Shown: positions 8,683 through 17,838 of the stretch, piece by piece
Position numbering within the stretch: position 1 is the stretch's first letter
Layout of the letters: every line of letters starts with the position of its first letter
Source: Parazoarcus communis
GTDB lineage: Bacteria > Pseudomonadota > Gammaproteobacteria > Burkholderiales > Rhodocyclaceae
Direction: 5' to 3'
Length of the DNA stretch: 64,000 nucleotides
Assembly: GCF_003111645.1 (NCBI RefSeq)
Contig: NZ_CP022187.1
Coordinates: 3,472,001-3,536,000 of the forward strand
The notes under the pieces: model-generated
Told to the model about the DNA's origin: nothing
The model's database searches: none
Seen by the model: only the letters and a program-made list of their open reading frames with translations
Program-made: the position numbers and the translations under genes

Positions 8683-10017
8683 GTGAATACAAATGAACTT
8701 CCGTCCTCCGCACGGGCGTGTGATGTGCTCGTCATCGGGGGCGGGCCGGCGGGCTCGACCGCGGCGGCGCTGCTGGCCGGGAAAGGGCATCGTGTCACCG
8801 TCCTCGAGAAAGCGCACCACCCGCGTTTCCATATCGGCGAGTCCCTGCTCCCGGCCAATCTGCCCCTGTTCGAGAAACTCGGCGTGGCCGACGAGATGCG
8901 CGCGATCGGGATCCGGAAGTACTCGGCCGAGTTTGTGTCGCCCCAGCATGCCGAGCAACAGCGTTTCAATTTCGGTGAGGCATGGGACAAATCCATGCCC
9001 TATGCCTATCAGGTGCGTCGTGCCGAGTTCGACCACATCCTGATCCGCAATGCGGCGGCCAAGGGTGCCGAGGTGATCGAGGGCTGCCGGGTGAAGGACC
9101 TCAGCTTTCATGCGGACGGCGCCACTGTCAGTGCCGAGCACGAAGACGGCCGTCGCGAGCGCTGGTCGGCGCGCTTCGTGATCGACGCTTCCGGCCGCGA
9201 CACTTTCATCGCCAATCGCATGCGCGCCAAGCATCGCAACCCGCTGCACAACAGCTCGGCGATCTACGCGCACTTCGCCGGCGTCCGGCGTCACGACGGC
9301 GACGCCGCGGGGAACATCTCCATCTACTGGTTCGAGCACGGCTGGTTCTGGGTGATCCCGCTGGCCGACGGTGCAACCAGTATCGGTGCGGTAACCTGGC
9401 CCTACTACATGAAGCAGCGCGCCGGCCGCTCGCTGGACGACTTTCTCGCCGACACGATCGCGCTGTCGCCGGCCCTGGTCGAACGCATGCAGGGCGCGAG
9501 CCGGATTTCGCCGACGGAGGCGACCGGCAACTTCTCCTACACCACTGATCACACGCACGGGCCGCACTACATTCTGCTTGGCGATGCCTATGCCTTCATC
9601 GACCCGGTGTTCTCTTCGGGCGTGATGCTGGCCATGCAGGGTGCCTTCTTCGGCGCCGACGCGGTCGACACCTGCCTGCGTCAGCCCGAGCGCAGCAAGG
9701 CGGCCATGGCGCGTTTCGACAAGCTCGTCCGTCATGGTCCGAAGGCCTTCTCGTGGTTCATTTACCGCATGACCAGTCCGACCATGCGTGACCTGTTCAT
9801 GGGCCCGCGCAACCTGCTGCGCATGAAGGAAGCGCTGCTCTCGCTGCTGGCGGGTGACATCTACGGCAAGACGCCGATCTGGCCCTCGCTGCTGGCGTTC
9901 AAGACGGTCTATTACCTGTCGGCCCTGCGCCACCTGCCGCGCACGCTCGCGGCCGGGCGCAAGCGCAAGCGCGACATCCTGCCGGTGGAAGACGGTGAGA
10001 CGGTGGTGCGCGGATGA
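8683..10017 (+). CDS. halogenase-like FAD-dependent oxidoreductase of the pigment cluster
   Basis: 444 residues from GTG 8683. The Rossmann FAD motif VIGGGPAGS is at residues 18-26, then GESLLPAN, the family's second signature. The flavin-dependent halogenase motif WxWxIP is present (WFWVIP, residues 221-226), and a lysine at 79 (GIRKYSAEF) sits where phenol and pyrrole halogenases keep their catalytic lysine. It may halogenate the aryl head, as in brominated xanthomonadins, or act only as an oxidoreductase. It overlaps the chorismatase gene by four bases, which supports a role on the hydroxybenzoyl unit. Confidence 0.85.
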   Translation: MNTNELPSSARACDVLVIGGGPAGSTAAALLAGKGHRVTVLEKAHHPRFHIGESLLPANLPLFEKLGVADEMRAIGIRKYSAEFVSPQHAEQQRFNFGEAWDKSMPYAYQVRRAEFDHILIRNAAAKGAEVIEGCRVKDLSFHADGATVSAEHEDGRRERWSARFVIDASGRDTFIANRMRAKHRNPLHNSSAIYAHFAGVRRHDGDAAGNISIYWFEHGWFWVIPLADGATSIGAVTWPYYMKQRAGRSLDDFLADTIALSPALVERMQGASRISPTEATGNFSYTTDHTHGPHYILLGDAYAFIDPVFSSGVMLAMQGAFFGADAVDTCLRQPERSKAAMARFDKLVRHGPKAFSWFIYRMTSPTMRDLFMGPRNLLRMKEALLSLLAGDIYGKTPIWPSLLAFKTVYYLSALRHLPRTLAAGRKRKRDILPVEDGETVVRG

Positions 10018-11048
10018 GCGGCGGTTCGAAGTTGCAGTTGCTGTCGCCGCTGGATGTCGATGCACCGCTGCCCTCCGCCATCGATCCCGCGCGCGTCTTT
10101 GGCGAGATCCGCTTTGGTGAGGACTGTGCGGCGGGCGAGGCGTTTCCGTGTCTGCGCGTCTGTTCGCCCACCCTGGTGCCGGCGAACCCGTGGCGGGCCG
10201 TGTGGCTCTCCGATCATGCCCTCGTTGCCGGCCGCCACGGACAGGTGGCCTATCGTCACGACGATGAACTGATGTACGGCGTGATCTCGGTCGATGAGTC
10301 GGCGTTCGTCGATACGCCATCGGCGAGCGCCTTGCAGCAGGCCGCCGAGTTCGCCTACCGCGAGGTCTTTGCCGCGCTGGCGCACGCCGGCTTTCCCGGC
10401 TTGCTGCGGGTGTGGAACTACCTGCCGCGGATCAACGAGATCGAGAACGGGGTCGAGCGCTATCGCAAGTTCAACATCGGCAGGCAGGATGCCTTTGCCG
10501 CCTGCGGCCGCGCGCTGACCGGACGAGTGCCTGCGGCCAGCGCGCTCGGGGTGCGCCACGGCGCGCTCGAGATCGGCTTCTTTGCGGTGCGGCGCGCCCT
10601 GCTTGCGGTCGAGAACCCGCGCCAGGTCAGCGCCTATCATTACCCCGAGACCTATGGCCCGCGCAGCCCGACCTTCTCGCGCGCGGCGGTCAGCAGCAGC
10701 ATGGTGCAGGATGTGCTGTTCATTTCGGGTACGGCGAGTATCGTTGGCCATCAGACCCTGCACCATGGCGATGTGGCGGCGCAGACGCGCGAGACGCTGG
10801 TGAATATCGATACCGTGCTGGCCGAGGCGGCGCGGGTTGCCCCGCTGCTGAGTCCGGCGCGTGAGGATCTGGCGTGCCTGGGCTACGTGCGCGACCCTGC
10901 GGATCTTGAGCGCATCCGCGCCGAGGTGCGGCGCGTGATCGGGGATGAAACACAGGTGTGCTACGTTCAGGCGGATATCTGTCGCACCGACCTGCTCGTC
11001 GAAATCGAAGCCAGCGGTGGCCACCCGACTCAAGGAGCTCGTTCATGA
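10014..11048 (+). CDS. xanB2: XanB2-type chorismatase (3-/4-hydroxybenzoate synthase)
   Basis: 344 residues. Chorismatases of the FkbO/Hyg5/XanB2 family hydrolyse chorismate, and XanB2 releases 3- and 4-hydroxybenzoate for xanthomonadin and ubiquinone. Family features are visible: RVWNYLPRINE, ERYRKFNIGRQ, the FSRA segment, FISGTASIVGH and the C-terminal CYVQADICRTDLLVEIE with its conserved Glu. The neighbours (halogenase-like protein before, aryl-polyene genes after) fit supply of the aryl starter. Which isomer is made cannot be read from sequence. Confidence 0.88.
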   Translation: MSGGSKLQLLSPLDVDAPLPSAIDPARVFGEIRFGEDCAAGEAFPCLRVCSPTLVPANPWRAVWLSDHALVAGRHGQVAYRHDDELMYGVISVDESAFVDTPSASALQQAAEFAYREVFAALAHAGFPGLLRVWNYLPRINEIENGVERYRKFNIGRQDAFAACGRALTGRVPAASALGVRHGALEIGFFAVRRALLAVENPRQVSAYHYPETYGPRSPTFSRAAVSSSMVQDVLFISGTASIVGHQTLHHGDVAAQTRETLVNIDTVLAEAARVAPLLSPAREDLACLGYVRDPADLERIRAEVRRVIGDETQVCYVQADICRTDLLVEIEASGGHPTQGARS

Positions 11049-11887
11049 AACCGAACGCACTGTCATCGTTTGCATTAGGTGCGCTGCTTGCCGCAGTGGC
11101 GGCCCTGCCGGCGCATGCCGGCGAGGAAAAGCCGCTGTGGGAGCTGGGCCTGGGCGTGGGGGCGGTGTCCTTTCCCGACTACCGGGGCTCCGACCGGCAG
11201 CGGGTGCATGGGCTCGCAGTGCCGTATTTCGTGTATCGGGGCGAGTTCTTCAAGGCCGACCGTGACGGCATTCGCAGCATCTTCTTCGACAGTGACCGGG
11301 TACAGCTCAATCTGAGTATGTCGGCCTCGCTCCCGGTGGACAGCGACGGCAACAGCGCCCGCCGTGGCATGCCCGACCTCAAGCCGACGGTGGAGATCGG
11401 GCCCTCGCTCGAGTTCAACCTGTGGCGCACCGACTGGCACAATGCGCGCATCGACCTGCGCCTGCCGGTGCGTGCAGCCTATACCGTGAAGGGCCCGGTC
11501 AAACACGTGGGCGTGACCTTCACCCCCTTCATCAACCTCGACATCGACCCCTTCGGCGACTCGGGCTGGAACCTCGGCATGATGGCCGGGCCGATCTACG
11601 CCAATGCCCGTCAGCATCGTTACTTCTACGATGTGAAGCCGGAGTTCGCGCTGTCCGACCGGCCGGCTTACGAGGCCTCGGGCGGCTACTCGGGCGCCCA
11701 GTTCATCACCGCGCTGTCGAAGCGCTTCGACCGTTTCTGGGTGGGCAGCTTTCTGCGCTACGACACCCTGCGCGGCGCCGCTTTTGCCGACAGCCCGCTG
11801 GTTCAGCGCGATCACGCCTGGGCCGCCGGCGTGGCCATTGCCTGGGTGATCGGTGAGTCCTCGCGCAAAGTCGTGGTGGAAGACTGA
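11045..11887 (+). CDS. MipA/OmpV-family outer membrane protein
   Basis: 280 residues starting at ATG 11045, in an ATGA overlap with the chorismatase. A signal peptide (cleavage near AHAGEE) precedes a beta-rich barrel-like sequence with alternating aromatic strands and the family-typical LGLGVGAVSFPDYRGSD start. MipA/OmpV members are outer-membrane barrels, some of them scaffolds. Here it may anchor or expose the pigment or act with the glycosyl/acyltransferases; that is inferred from the operon only. Confidence 0.85.
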   Translation: MKPNALSSFALGALLAAVAALPAHAGEEKPLWELGLGVGAVSFPDYRGSDRQRVHGLAVPYFVYRGEFFKADRDGIRSIFFDSDRVQLNLSMSASLPVDSDGNSARRGMPDLKPTVEIGPSLEFNLWRTDWHNARIDLRLPVRAAYTVKGPVKHVGVTFTPFINLDIDPFGDSGWNLGMMAGPIYANARQHRYFYDVKPEFALSDRPAYEASGGYSGAQFITALSKRFDRFWVGSFLRYDTLRGAAFADSPLVQRDHAWAAGVAIAWVIGESSRKVVVED

Positions 11888-11895
11888 GGCACGCC

Positions 11896-12699
11896 GTGAG
11901 TGCATCAAGCCCCCGCCGGTTTCCGGCACTCTATGAGTATTTCTGTCTCTATTTCGGGCTGTTTGCGCTTGGCGTGCTGTGCCTGGGATGGTCGCTGCTG
12001 GCCGCCATCCTGCATCCCTTCATGCGCGACGGCGCGGCGCGCCGGCTGGGGCGGCGCGCGATCACCGGCGTGTTCCGCATCTACCTGTTCCTGCTCGGGG
12101 CGCTGGGCGCCTGCCGCTTCGACATCAGCGAACTGGATGCGCTTAAGGATCAGGGGCCGATGATTCTGGCGCCGAACCACCCCTGCCTGCTCGATGCGGT
12201 GATGGTGATCGCACGCCTGCCCAATGTGGCCTGCATCATGAAGGCATCCCTGATGAAGAACGTCTTTCTCGGCGGTGGCGCGCGGCTTGCGCGCTACATC
12301 CCGAACGGCCGGCCCTTGCAGATGGTGTATGCCGCCTGCGAGGCGCTGTCCGCGGGCGGCCAGTTGCTGATGTTTCCCGAGGGAACGCGCACGGTGCGTG
12401 CACCGGTCAACGAGATTACGCCCAGTGTGGCGCTGATCGCGCGACGTGCGAAGGTGCCGGTTCAGACCATCATCATCGAGACCGACTCGGACTATCTGTC
12501 CAAAGGCTGGCCCTTGTTCCGGCGTCCGCCGATGCCGATTCACTACCGCGTGCGGCTTGGCCGGCGTTTCGATCCACCTGCCAATGCCACGACGTTCTGT
12601 GGCGAACTCGAGGCTTACTTCGCCGAGGAGCTTGCGCGCGCACGTTTCGTGCCGCCGCAGTTCGCCACCGAGCGCCCGAGCGCGGCGCACACACTCTGA
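11896..12699 (+). CDS. PlsC-family lysophospholipid acyltransferase
   Basis: 267 residues with a GTG start 8 bases after the MipA gene. The acyltransferase motifs are intact: NHPCLLD (NHx4D) near residue 94 and FPEGTRT near residue 160, with two N-terminal hydrophobic segments. Such proteins acylate lipid hydroxyls. In aryl-polyene clusters they are thought to attach the polyene acyl chain to a lipid or sugar carrier. Confidence 0.9.
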   Translation: MSASSPRRFPALYEYFCLYFGLFALGVLCLGWSLLAAILHPFMRDGAARRLGRRAITGVFRIYLFLLGALGACRFDISELDALKDQGPMILAPNHPCLLDAVMVIARLPNVACIMKASLMKNVFLGGGARLARYIPNGRPLQMVYAACEALSAGGQLLMFPEGTRTVRAPVNEITPSVALIARRAKVPVQTIIIETDSDYLSKGWPLFRRPPMPIHYRVRLGRRFDPPANATTFCGELEAYFAEELARARFVPPQFATERPSAAHTL

Positions 12700-12712
12700 T
12701 CCGGCCTCGCCC

Positions 12713-13468
12713 ATGACGTCCTCCTCCACCCATGCGGTATTGATTCCGAGCTACAACCCCGGCCCCAAGGTGTTCGACACCGTGCGCGAGGCGCGCGCGC
12801 AGTGGGCGCCGGTGTGGGTGGTGGTGGACGGCAGTACCGATGGCACCGACGTGCAGCTGCAGGCGATGGCCGCGGAGGACGAGGGGCTGAAGGTCTTCGT
12901 GCTGCCGGAGAATGGCGGCAAGGGGGCTGCCGTGCTGTACGGCCTGGACGAGGCGGCGCGGCAGGGCATCACCCATGTGCTCACCATGGACTCCGACGGC
13001 CAGCATCCTGCCGCCCTGATCCCGCACTTCATGGCCGTGTCCGCGGGCGCGCCCGAGTGCATGGTGCTTGGGCGTCCTGTGTTCGATGCCAGTGCGCCGC
13101 TGTTGCGCGTGCGCGGGCGCAAGATCTCGAACGCCTGGGCCAACCTGGAAACCCTGTGGGTGGGCATCGGCGATTCGCTTTACGGCTTTCGCGTCTATCC
13201 GGTAGCGCCGCTGCGCGCGCTGATGCAGGGGCAGCGCTGGATGCGGCGCTTCGATTTCGACCCGGAGGCGGTCGTGCGTCTGGCCTGGCGCGGCGTGAAG
13301 CCGATCAACATCGATGCGCCGGTGAAGTACTTCAACGCGGACGAGGGCGGGGTGTCGCACTTCAATTACCTGCGCGACAACACCTTGCTGACCTGGATGC
13401 ACTGCAGGCTGCTGCTCGGCTTCATCCTGCGCCTGCCCGTGCTGCTCTGGCGTCGCGTGCGCGGCTGA
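12713..13468 (+). CDS. family 2 glycosyltransferase
   Basis: 251 residues from ATG 12713. GT-A fold: IPSYNP at the N terminus, VVVDGSTDGT, ENGGKGAAV and the metal-binding DxD as MDSDGQH. One hydrophobic C-terminal segment (LLLGFILRLPVLLW) tethers it to the membrane, as in DPM1-like enzymes. It is the last gene of the plus-strand pigment operon and could add a sugar acceptor for polyene acylation. Confidence 0.9.
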   Translation: MTSSSTHAVLIPSYNPGPKVFDTVREARAQWAPVWVVVDGSTDGTDVQLQAMAAEDEGLKVFVLPENGGKGAAVLYGLDEAARQGITHVLTMDSDGQHPAALIPHFMAVSAGAPECMVLGRPVFDASAPLLRVRGRKISNAWANLETLWVGIGDSLYGFRVYPVAPLRALMQGQRWMRRFDFDPEAVVRLAWRGVKPINIDAPVKYFNADEGGVSHFNYLRDNTLLTWMHCRLLLGFILRLPVLLWRRVRG

Positions 13469-13503
13469 ACTCCCCGGCCGGTGTCAGTACGCCGTCCGCA
13501 CGC

Positions 13504-15231
13504 TCACGCGGGTTCGGCCCTCGCCTCAGGGTCGTCCGCAATCCTTAACCGGTTTCTGCCTTCGGCCTTGGCGGCGTAGAGCGCCTTGTCGGCACGCTGC
13601 AGGATGCGCTCCATCGCGTCGCCACGCCCGGCGAGACAGGCACCGACGCTGACCGTGATCGAGGTTTCGTCGGCGAGCTGAATGCCGGTTTCGATGCTGT
13701 TGCGGATGCGCTCGCCCAGGCGCGCAAGGGTGTCGTGATCGCAAGGTGCGAGCAGGATCAGGAACTCGTCCCCGCCCCAGCGCGCAGCGCAGTCGTAGGG
13801 GCGGATGCTGGCGTTGATCAGGCTGCCGACTGAACGCAGCGCCTCGTCCCCGGCCGAGTGCCCGAGGAAGTCGTTGATCTGCTTGAACTCGTCGATGTCG
13901 ATCCAGATCAGGCCGAAGCGGCTTTGCTCGCGTTCGGCGCGTTTGACCTCGGCGTTGATGCGCTCGGTAAAGCCACGGCGGTTCAGCAGCCCGGTCAGGG
14001 GATCCACACTGGCCAGCCGGTGCAGCTCTTCGGTGCGCGCGGCCACACGGTGCTCAAGTTCCTGCGTGTGGCTGCGCACGGATTCGGCCATGGCGCTGAA
14101 ATGACCGGAGAGACGACCGATCTCGCCTTTTGCGGGCGGCAGCGCGAGCGGGTTGAGGTCGCCGTCCCGAACCCGCAGCATGGCGTTCTCGAGGTTTGCC
14201 ACCGGATTCAGCACCCATCGGCTGAGGATGTAGTTGAACAGCAGCAGCGCCACCACCAGCGTCGCGGCAAAGATGAGCAGCACGCTGGTGAAGCTGTGCA
14301 GCGGCATCAGCACATCGAGGTCGAGCATGGTGACTTCGTACCAGTCGAGCTCCGGCAGATAGGCCACGCCCGCGAGGTAGCGCTTGCCCTCGTAAGTGAC
14401 GAAACGGCTGATCACCCGGGTGTCGTGTTCGCGTTCCGGGCCGGCCCCGGCAAGCTCGCGCATCGCGGCGCGGATGAAGGTGCGATCCTGCCCGTCGCTG
14501 AGCAGGCGATCGATGGTGATTTTTTCACCGTCGGTTTTGACGATGCTGGCGTAGTCGATGTAGCGCAGGTCGCGATGCAGCTGGATCGCGCCATTGTGGT
14601 CGACGAAGAGGGTGGTGATGCCGGGTTGGGCAAGCTGGACGATGTCGCGGATGAAGCGGTCGAGGTCGAGTCCGGTGCCGACCACGCCAAGGGTCTCGTC
14701 GCCGTCGCGGATCAGGACGTCGATCCAGAGCTTGGTCATCCCGAGGAATTCGTCCTTGTTGACGTTGAGATGGAATTCGCGGCCCTGACGGATGATTTCG
14801 TAAAACCAGCTGTCCGATGGCGTCGTGGGGCTCAGATGATAGCGGAGTTGCCGACCGGCGTAGTCGTTCTGGGCGTTGTTGTGATAGTAGGCACCCGATG
14901 CGCGCAGCGCGGCAAAATAGCTGCCGTCCTGGAAGTTGCGGCGGAAGGTCTCCATCTCCGTGATCGCTTCCTGCATGTACGCAGGATTGTCGGGCTCCTT
15001 CGCCCAGCGCCGGATGAGTTGCGAGTGCGCCATCTGCCGGGAAAGCGCGATTTCCCGGATCAGCGGCTGCAGGAGCCGGGCGGAGTCGTAACGCACCTGG
15101 GTTTCGACCAGACGCACGCCCCATTGCTCGATGATGCCTTCGGCAATCCGCTGAAATGCAAACCAGCTCGCACCGGAGGCGATCAGGATGATGGCTGCGG
15201 CGAGGATCAGGAAGCGGGGCTTCAGATTCAT
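13504..15231 (-). CDS. membrane diguanylate cyclase (Cache-like sensor, HAMP, GGDEF)
   Basis: 575 residues. A helix at 8-26 and a second near 310-335 enclose a periplasmic sensor domain of Cache type. A HAMP-like linker and a short coiled coil follow, then a GGDEF domain beginning DPLTGLLNRRGF with an intact WGGDEF active site. RPYD, five residues before GGDEF, is a canonical RxxD inhibitory site, so feedback by c-di-GMP is likely. It lies inside the pigment locus, convergent with the glycosyltransferase and 94 bases behind the antiporter, so it may be the distal gene of the long minus-strand operon. Confidence 0.93.
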   Translation of the reverse strand: MNLKPRFLILAAAIILIASGASWFAFQRIAEGIIEQWGVRLVETQVRYDSARLLQPLIREIALSRQMAHSQLIRRWAKEPDNPAYMQEAITEMETFRRNFQDGSYFAALRASGAYYHNNAQNDYAGRQLRYHLSPTTPSDSWFYEIIRQGREFHLNVNKDEFLGMTKLWIDVLIRDGDETLGVVGTGLDLDRFIRDIVQLAQPGITTLFVDHNGAIQLHRDLRYIDYASIVKTDGEKITIDRLLSDGQDRTFIRAAMRELAGAGPEREHDTRVISRFVTYEGKRYLAGVAYLPELDWYEVTMLDLDVLMPLHSFTSVLLIFAATLVVALLLFNYILSRWVLNPVANLENAMLRVRDGDLNPLALPPAKGEIGRLSGHFSAMAESVRSHTQELEHRVAARTEELHRLASVDPLTGLLNRRGFTERINAEVKRAEREQSRFGLIWIDIDEFKQINDFLGHSAGDEALRSVGSLINASIRPYDCAARWGGDEFLILLAPCDHDTLARLGERIRNSIETGIQLADETSITVSVGACLAGRGDAMERILQRADKALYAAKAEGRNRLRIADDPEARAEPA

Positions 15232-15325
15232 TTGGCGGAAGGGCTGCTAAAGTCCCTTGAGATAAGCGGGTCAAGGTAGCACATAAGGATGCAGTGGTTA
15301 AACGCCGGGTACAGGCCGGACATGC

Positions 15326-16630
15326 TCATTCGCGCACCCTCGGCGGCAGTGGGTGACCAATCGCCGGGAGCCAGATGCGAAGGCACGGGGTGGTCAGTAT
15401 GGTGCTGAAGATGGCCATGATCACCAGCATGGTGAACATGGTCTGCGAGATCACACCGAGATCGTAGCCGACGTTGATGACGACCAGCTCCATCAGCGCC
15501 CGGGTATTCATCATGATCCCAAGAATGCCAGCCTCGCCGTGAACTAGTCCGCAACGGCGGGCCGCAAGGTAGGATCCGCCGAACTTTCCGAGTGTGGCGA
15601 GTGCGATCACCAGCGCACACCAGCCCCAGTCGGCAAGGCTGTCGAGACTGCCGATATCGGTGCGCAGACCGGTATAGGTGAAGAAGACCGGCAGAAAGAA
15701 GACGCTTACGAAATGCCCGACGCGCGTGTTCCAGGCCTCGCGCAGGCCGTGTTCGTCGTGCAGGATCACACCCATCAGGAAGCCGCCGAAGATGGCAAAG
15801 ATGCCCAGCTGATAGGTGCACATGCCGGCGCCAAAGATCAGCGCCAGCAGGAACCCCATCAGATTGGGCGGCAGCCGGCCGCGACCGGGGCGGGCACGAT
15901 GCACCAGACGCTTGACCAGCGGGCGCACGACGAACCAGCTCAGGCCGAAGAACACCAGGACCAGCACGATGCGGGTCAGGAAGTCGAGCGCATCGAGCTG
16001 GGCGGCAGCAAGGGTGGAGACCAGCGCCAGCAGCAGCCAGCCCACCACGTCGTTGATCGCGGCTGCGCTGATCGCGATCACCCCGAGCGGGCTGCGGGTG
16101 AGCTGGAACTCGATCATGATGCGACCAAGAATGGGCAGCGCGGTGATCGAGAAAGCGGTGGCCACGAACAGCCCGGACACCAGGGGGTCGGCGCCCGCAG
16201 GTTGCAGCGGTGTGGCCAGCCAGCCGAGGGCGAAACCGAGGGCAAAGGGCAGCGTCAGCCCGGCGCTGGCGACCCATGCCACCGTATGGCGGTGCTTGCG
16301 CTCCGTGAGGTGGCTGAAATCGAACTCGAGCCCGATCTGGAACATCAGCAGCAGCAGACCGATCTGGGACAGGATCTGCATCGGCTCGGGGGGTGCGCTG
16401 CGAAACACGATGTCGAACAGCCCGGGCGCGAGCCAGCCGAACAGCGAAGGGCCGAGCAGGATGCCGGTGACGATTTCGCCGACTACGGAGGATTGCCCCA
16501 GCCGCAGCGCAATCTCGCCCCCCGCACGCGCCACCAGGATGATGACCGCCAGCTGCATCAGGGTGAAGAACAGCAGTGCTTCGGTCTTGTGCACGCCGGC
16601 GGCGTTCAGTGCATTGGCGGCGGTGCTCAT
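15326..16630 (-). CDS. CPA2-type cation:proton antiporter
   Basis: 434 residues, about 12 hydrophobic helices and no C-terminal TrkA-N domain. The N terminus carries VGEIVTGILLGPSLFG and LMFQIGLEFD, the GerN/KefB-type signatures. ATAFSITALPILGR and MNTRALMELVV match the ion-path helices. It follows the ketoreductase gene by 7 bases on the same strand, so co-transcription with the pigment genes is likely. Ion specificity is not readable. Confidence 0.88.
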   Translation of the reverse strand: MSTAANALNAAGVHKTEALLFFTLMQLAVIILVARAGGEIALRLGQSSVVGEIVTGILLGPSLFGWLAPGLFDIVFRSAPPEPMQILSQIGLLLLMFQIGLEFDFSHLTERKHRHTVAWVASAGLTLPFALGFALGWLATPLQPAGADPLVSGLFVATAFSITALPILGRIMIEFQLTRSPLGVIAISAAAINDVVGWLLLALVSTLAAAQLDALDFLTRIVLVLVFFGLSWFVVRPLVKRLVHRARPGRGRLPPNLMGFLLALIFGAGMCTYQLGIFAIFGGFLMGVILHDEHGLREAWNTRVGHFVSVFFLPVFFTYTGLRTDIGSLDSLADWGWCALVIALATLGKFGGSYLAARRCGLVHGEAGILGIMMNTRALMELVVINVGYDLGVISQTMFTMLVIMAIFSTILTTPCLRIWLPAIGHPLPPRVRE

Positions 16631-16637
16631 GGGAGGT

Positions 16638-17360
16638 TCAGATCATGCCACCGTTGATTGAAATGACCTGGCCGGTGATGTAGCCGGCCTGTTTCGAGGC
16701 AAGAAATCCGACCAGATCGGCCACCTCTTCCGCACGTCCTGCGCGTTTCATCGGCACCATGCGACCGATGGCCTCGGCATCGAAGGCGGCTTCGCTCATC
16801 GCGGTGTCGATGATGCCGGGGGCCACCGCGTTGACGGTGATGCCGCGGCTCGCCAGTTCCAGCGCGAGCGACTTGGTGGCGGCGTGCAGCGCCCCCTTGG
16901 CCGCGGCGTAATTGACCTGGCCGCGATTGCCGGTGAGCCCGGCGATCGAGGTGATGTTGATGATGCGTCCCCAGCGGGTGCGGATCATCGGCATCGTCAG
17001 CGGCTGGGTGAGGTTGAAGAAACCGTTGAGGCTGACGTCGATGACGCGATGCCATTGCTGCGCCGACATGCCGGGAAACACCGCATCGTCATGGATGCCG
17101 GCATTGTTGACCACGACCTGGATCGGCCCTTCGGCAAGCAGCATCCCGATCGCCGTCGTTGTGGCTGCGGCATCGGTGAGATCGAAGGCGACGGCCTGGG
17201 CATGTCCGCCCCCACTGCGGATGGCGGCGGCAACGTCCTCGGCGGCGTCAAGCCGGCGGTTGGCATGAACGAGCACGGCGTAGCCGTCGGCTGCGAGGCG
17301 CTGGCAGATCGCGCGGCCGATGCCGCCGCTGCCGCCACTGACGAGTGCGCGAAGGGTCAT
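16638..17360 (-). CDS. 3-ketoacyl-ACP reductase of polyene synthesis (FabG/ApeQ-like)
   Basis: 240-residue short-chain dehydrogenase. Nucleotide site SGGSGGIGRA, NNAG, catalytic Ser in NITSIAG and YxxxK as YAAAK are all intact. In aryl-polyene assembly it reduces each beta-keto intermediate. ATG 17360 is chosen because translation from the farther in-frame codon at 17417 would add a low-complexity extension before the SDR fold. It lies 16 bases after the dehydratase gene. Confidence 0.92.
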   Translation of the reverse strand: MTLRALVSGGSGGIGRAICQRLAADGYAVLVHANRRLDAAEDVAAAIRSGGGHAQAVAFDLTDAAATTTAIGMLLAEGPIQVVVNNAGIHDDAVFPGMSAQQWHRVIDVSLNGFFNLTQPLTMPMIRTRWGRIINITSIAGLTGNRGQVNYAAAKGALHAATKSLALELASRGITVNAVAPGIIDTAMSEAAFDAEAIGRMVPMKRAGRAEEVADLVGFLASKQAGYITGQVISINGGMI

Positions 17361-17376
17361 GATCGGGTATCCGGAG

Positions 17377-17838
17377 TCAGGAAGGAGAGGGTGCGTGGCC
17401 GAGCACCACCGCGACACGCCCCTGTACCAGCGGGCGTTCGGCGGCGGAGACGGTGAAGGCGTACAGCAGGGTGCGCGCGTCGGCCGACAGGCGTTCGGCG
17501 CTGATCGTCAGCGCGCCTTCGATGTCGTCGAGGCGATCGACCATGCAGCTTACCCCGCGCGCGCTGCCCAGAAAGCCGGGGGCGGGGGCCGTCGCTGCCG
17601 GTGCCGCATCCGCCAGCAGCGCGCCATGCACTGCCATGGCCTGCGCGGCATACTCGATGGCGTTGAGCGCGCCAAGGCGGTCGCCGCTGCGCAGCGGGTT
17701 GTCGGGGGCATGGTGGCTGAGACTGGTGCAGCGGATGTGCTCCGCATCCCAGGCCTCGACGGCGTCGAGCAGGCACATCCTGCCGTGGTGCGGAATGTGG
17801 GCGGCGATCCAGTCGCGGTCGGGCAGGGCGGTGCTCAC
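17377..17838 (-). CDS. hotdog dehydratase of polyene synthesis (ApeP-like)
   Basis: 153 residues from a GTG that overlaps the preceding stop by four bases. The N terminus IPHHGRMCLLDAVE matches the FabZ/ApeP hotdog start with its active-site histidine region. NAIEYAAQAMAVHG corresponds to the central helix, where the acidic residue of the pair lies. It would dehydrate 3-hydroxyacyl intermediates, likely as a complex with the second dehydratase at 28259. Confidence 0.87.
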   Translation of the reverse strand: MSTALPDRDWIAAHIPHHGRMCLLDAVEAWDAEHIRCTSLSHHAPDNPLRSGDRLGALNAIEYAAQAMAVHGALLADAAPAATAPAPGFLGSARGVSCMVDRLDDIEGALTISAERLSADARTLLYAFTVSAAERPLVQGRVAVVLGHAPSPS

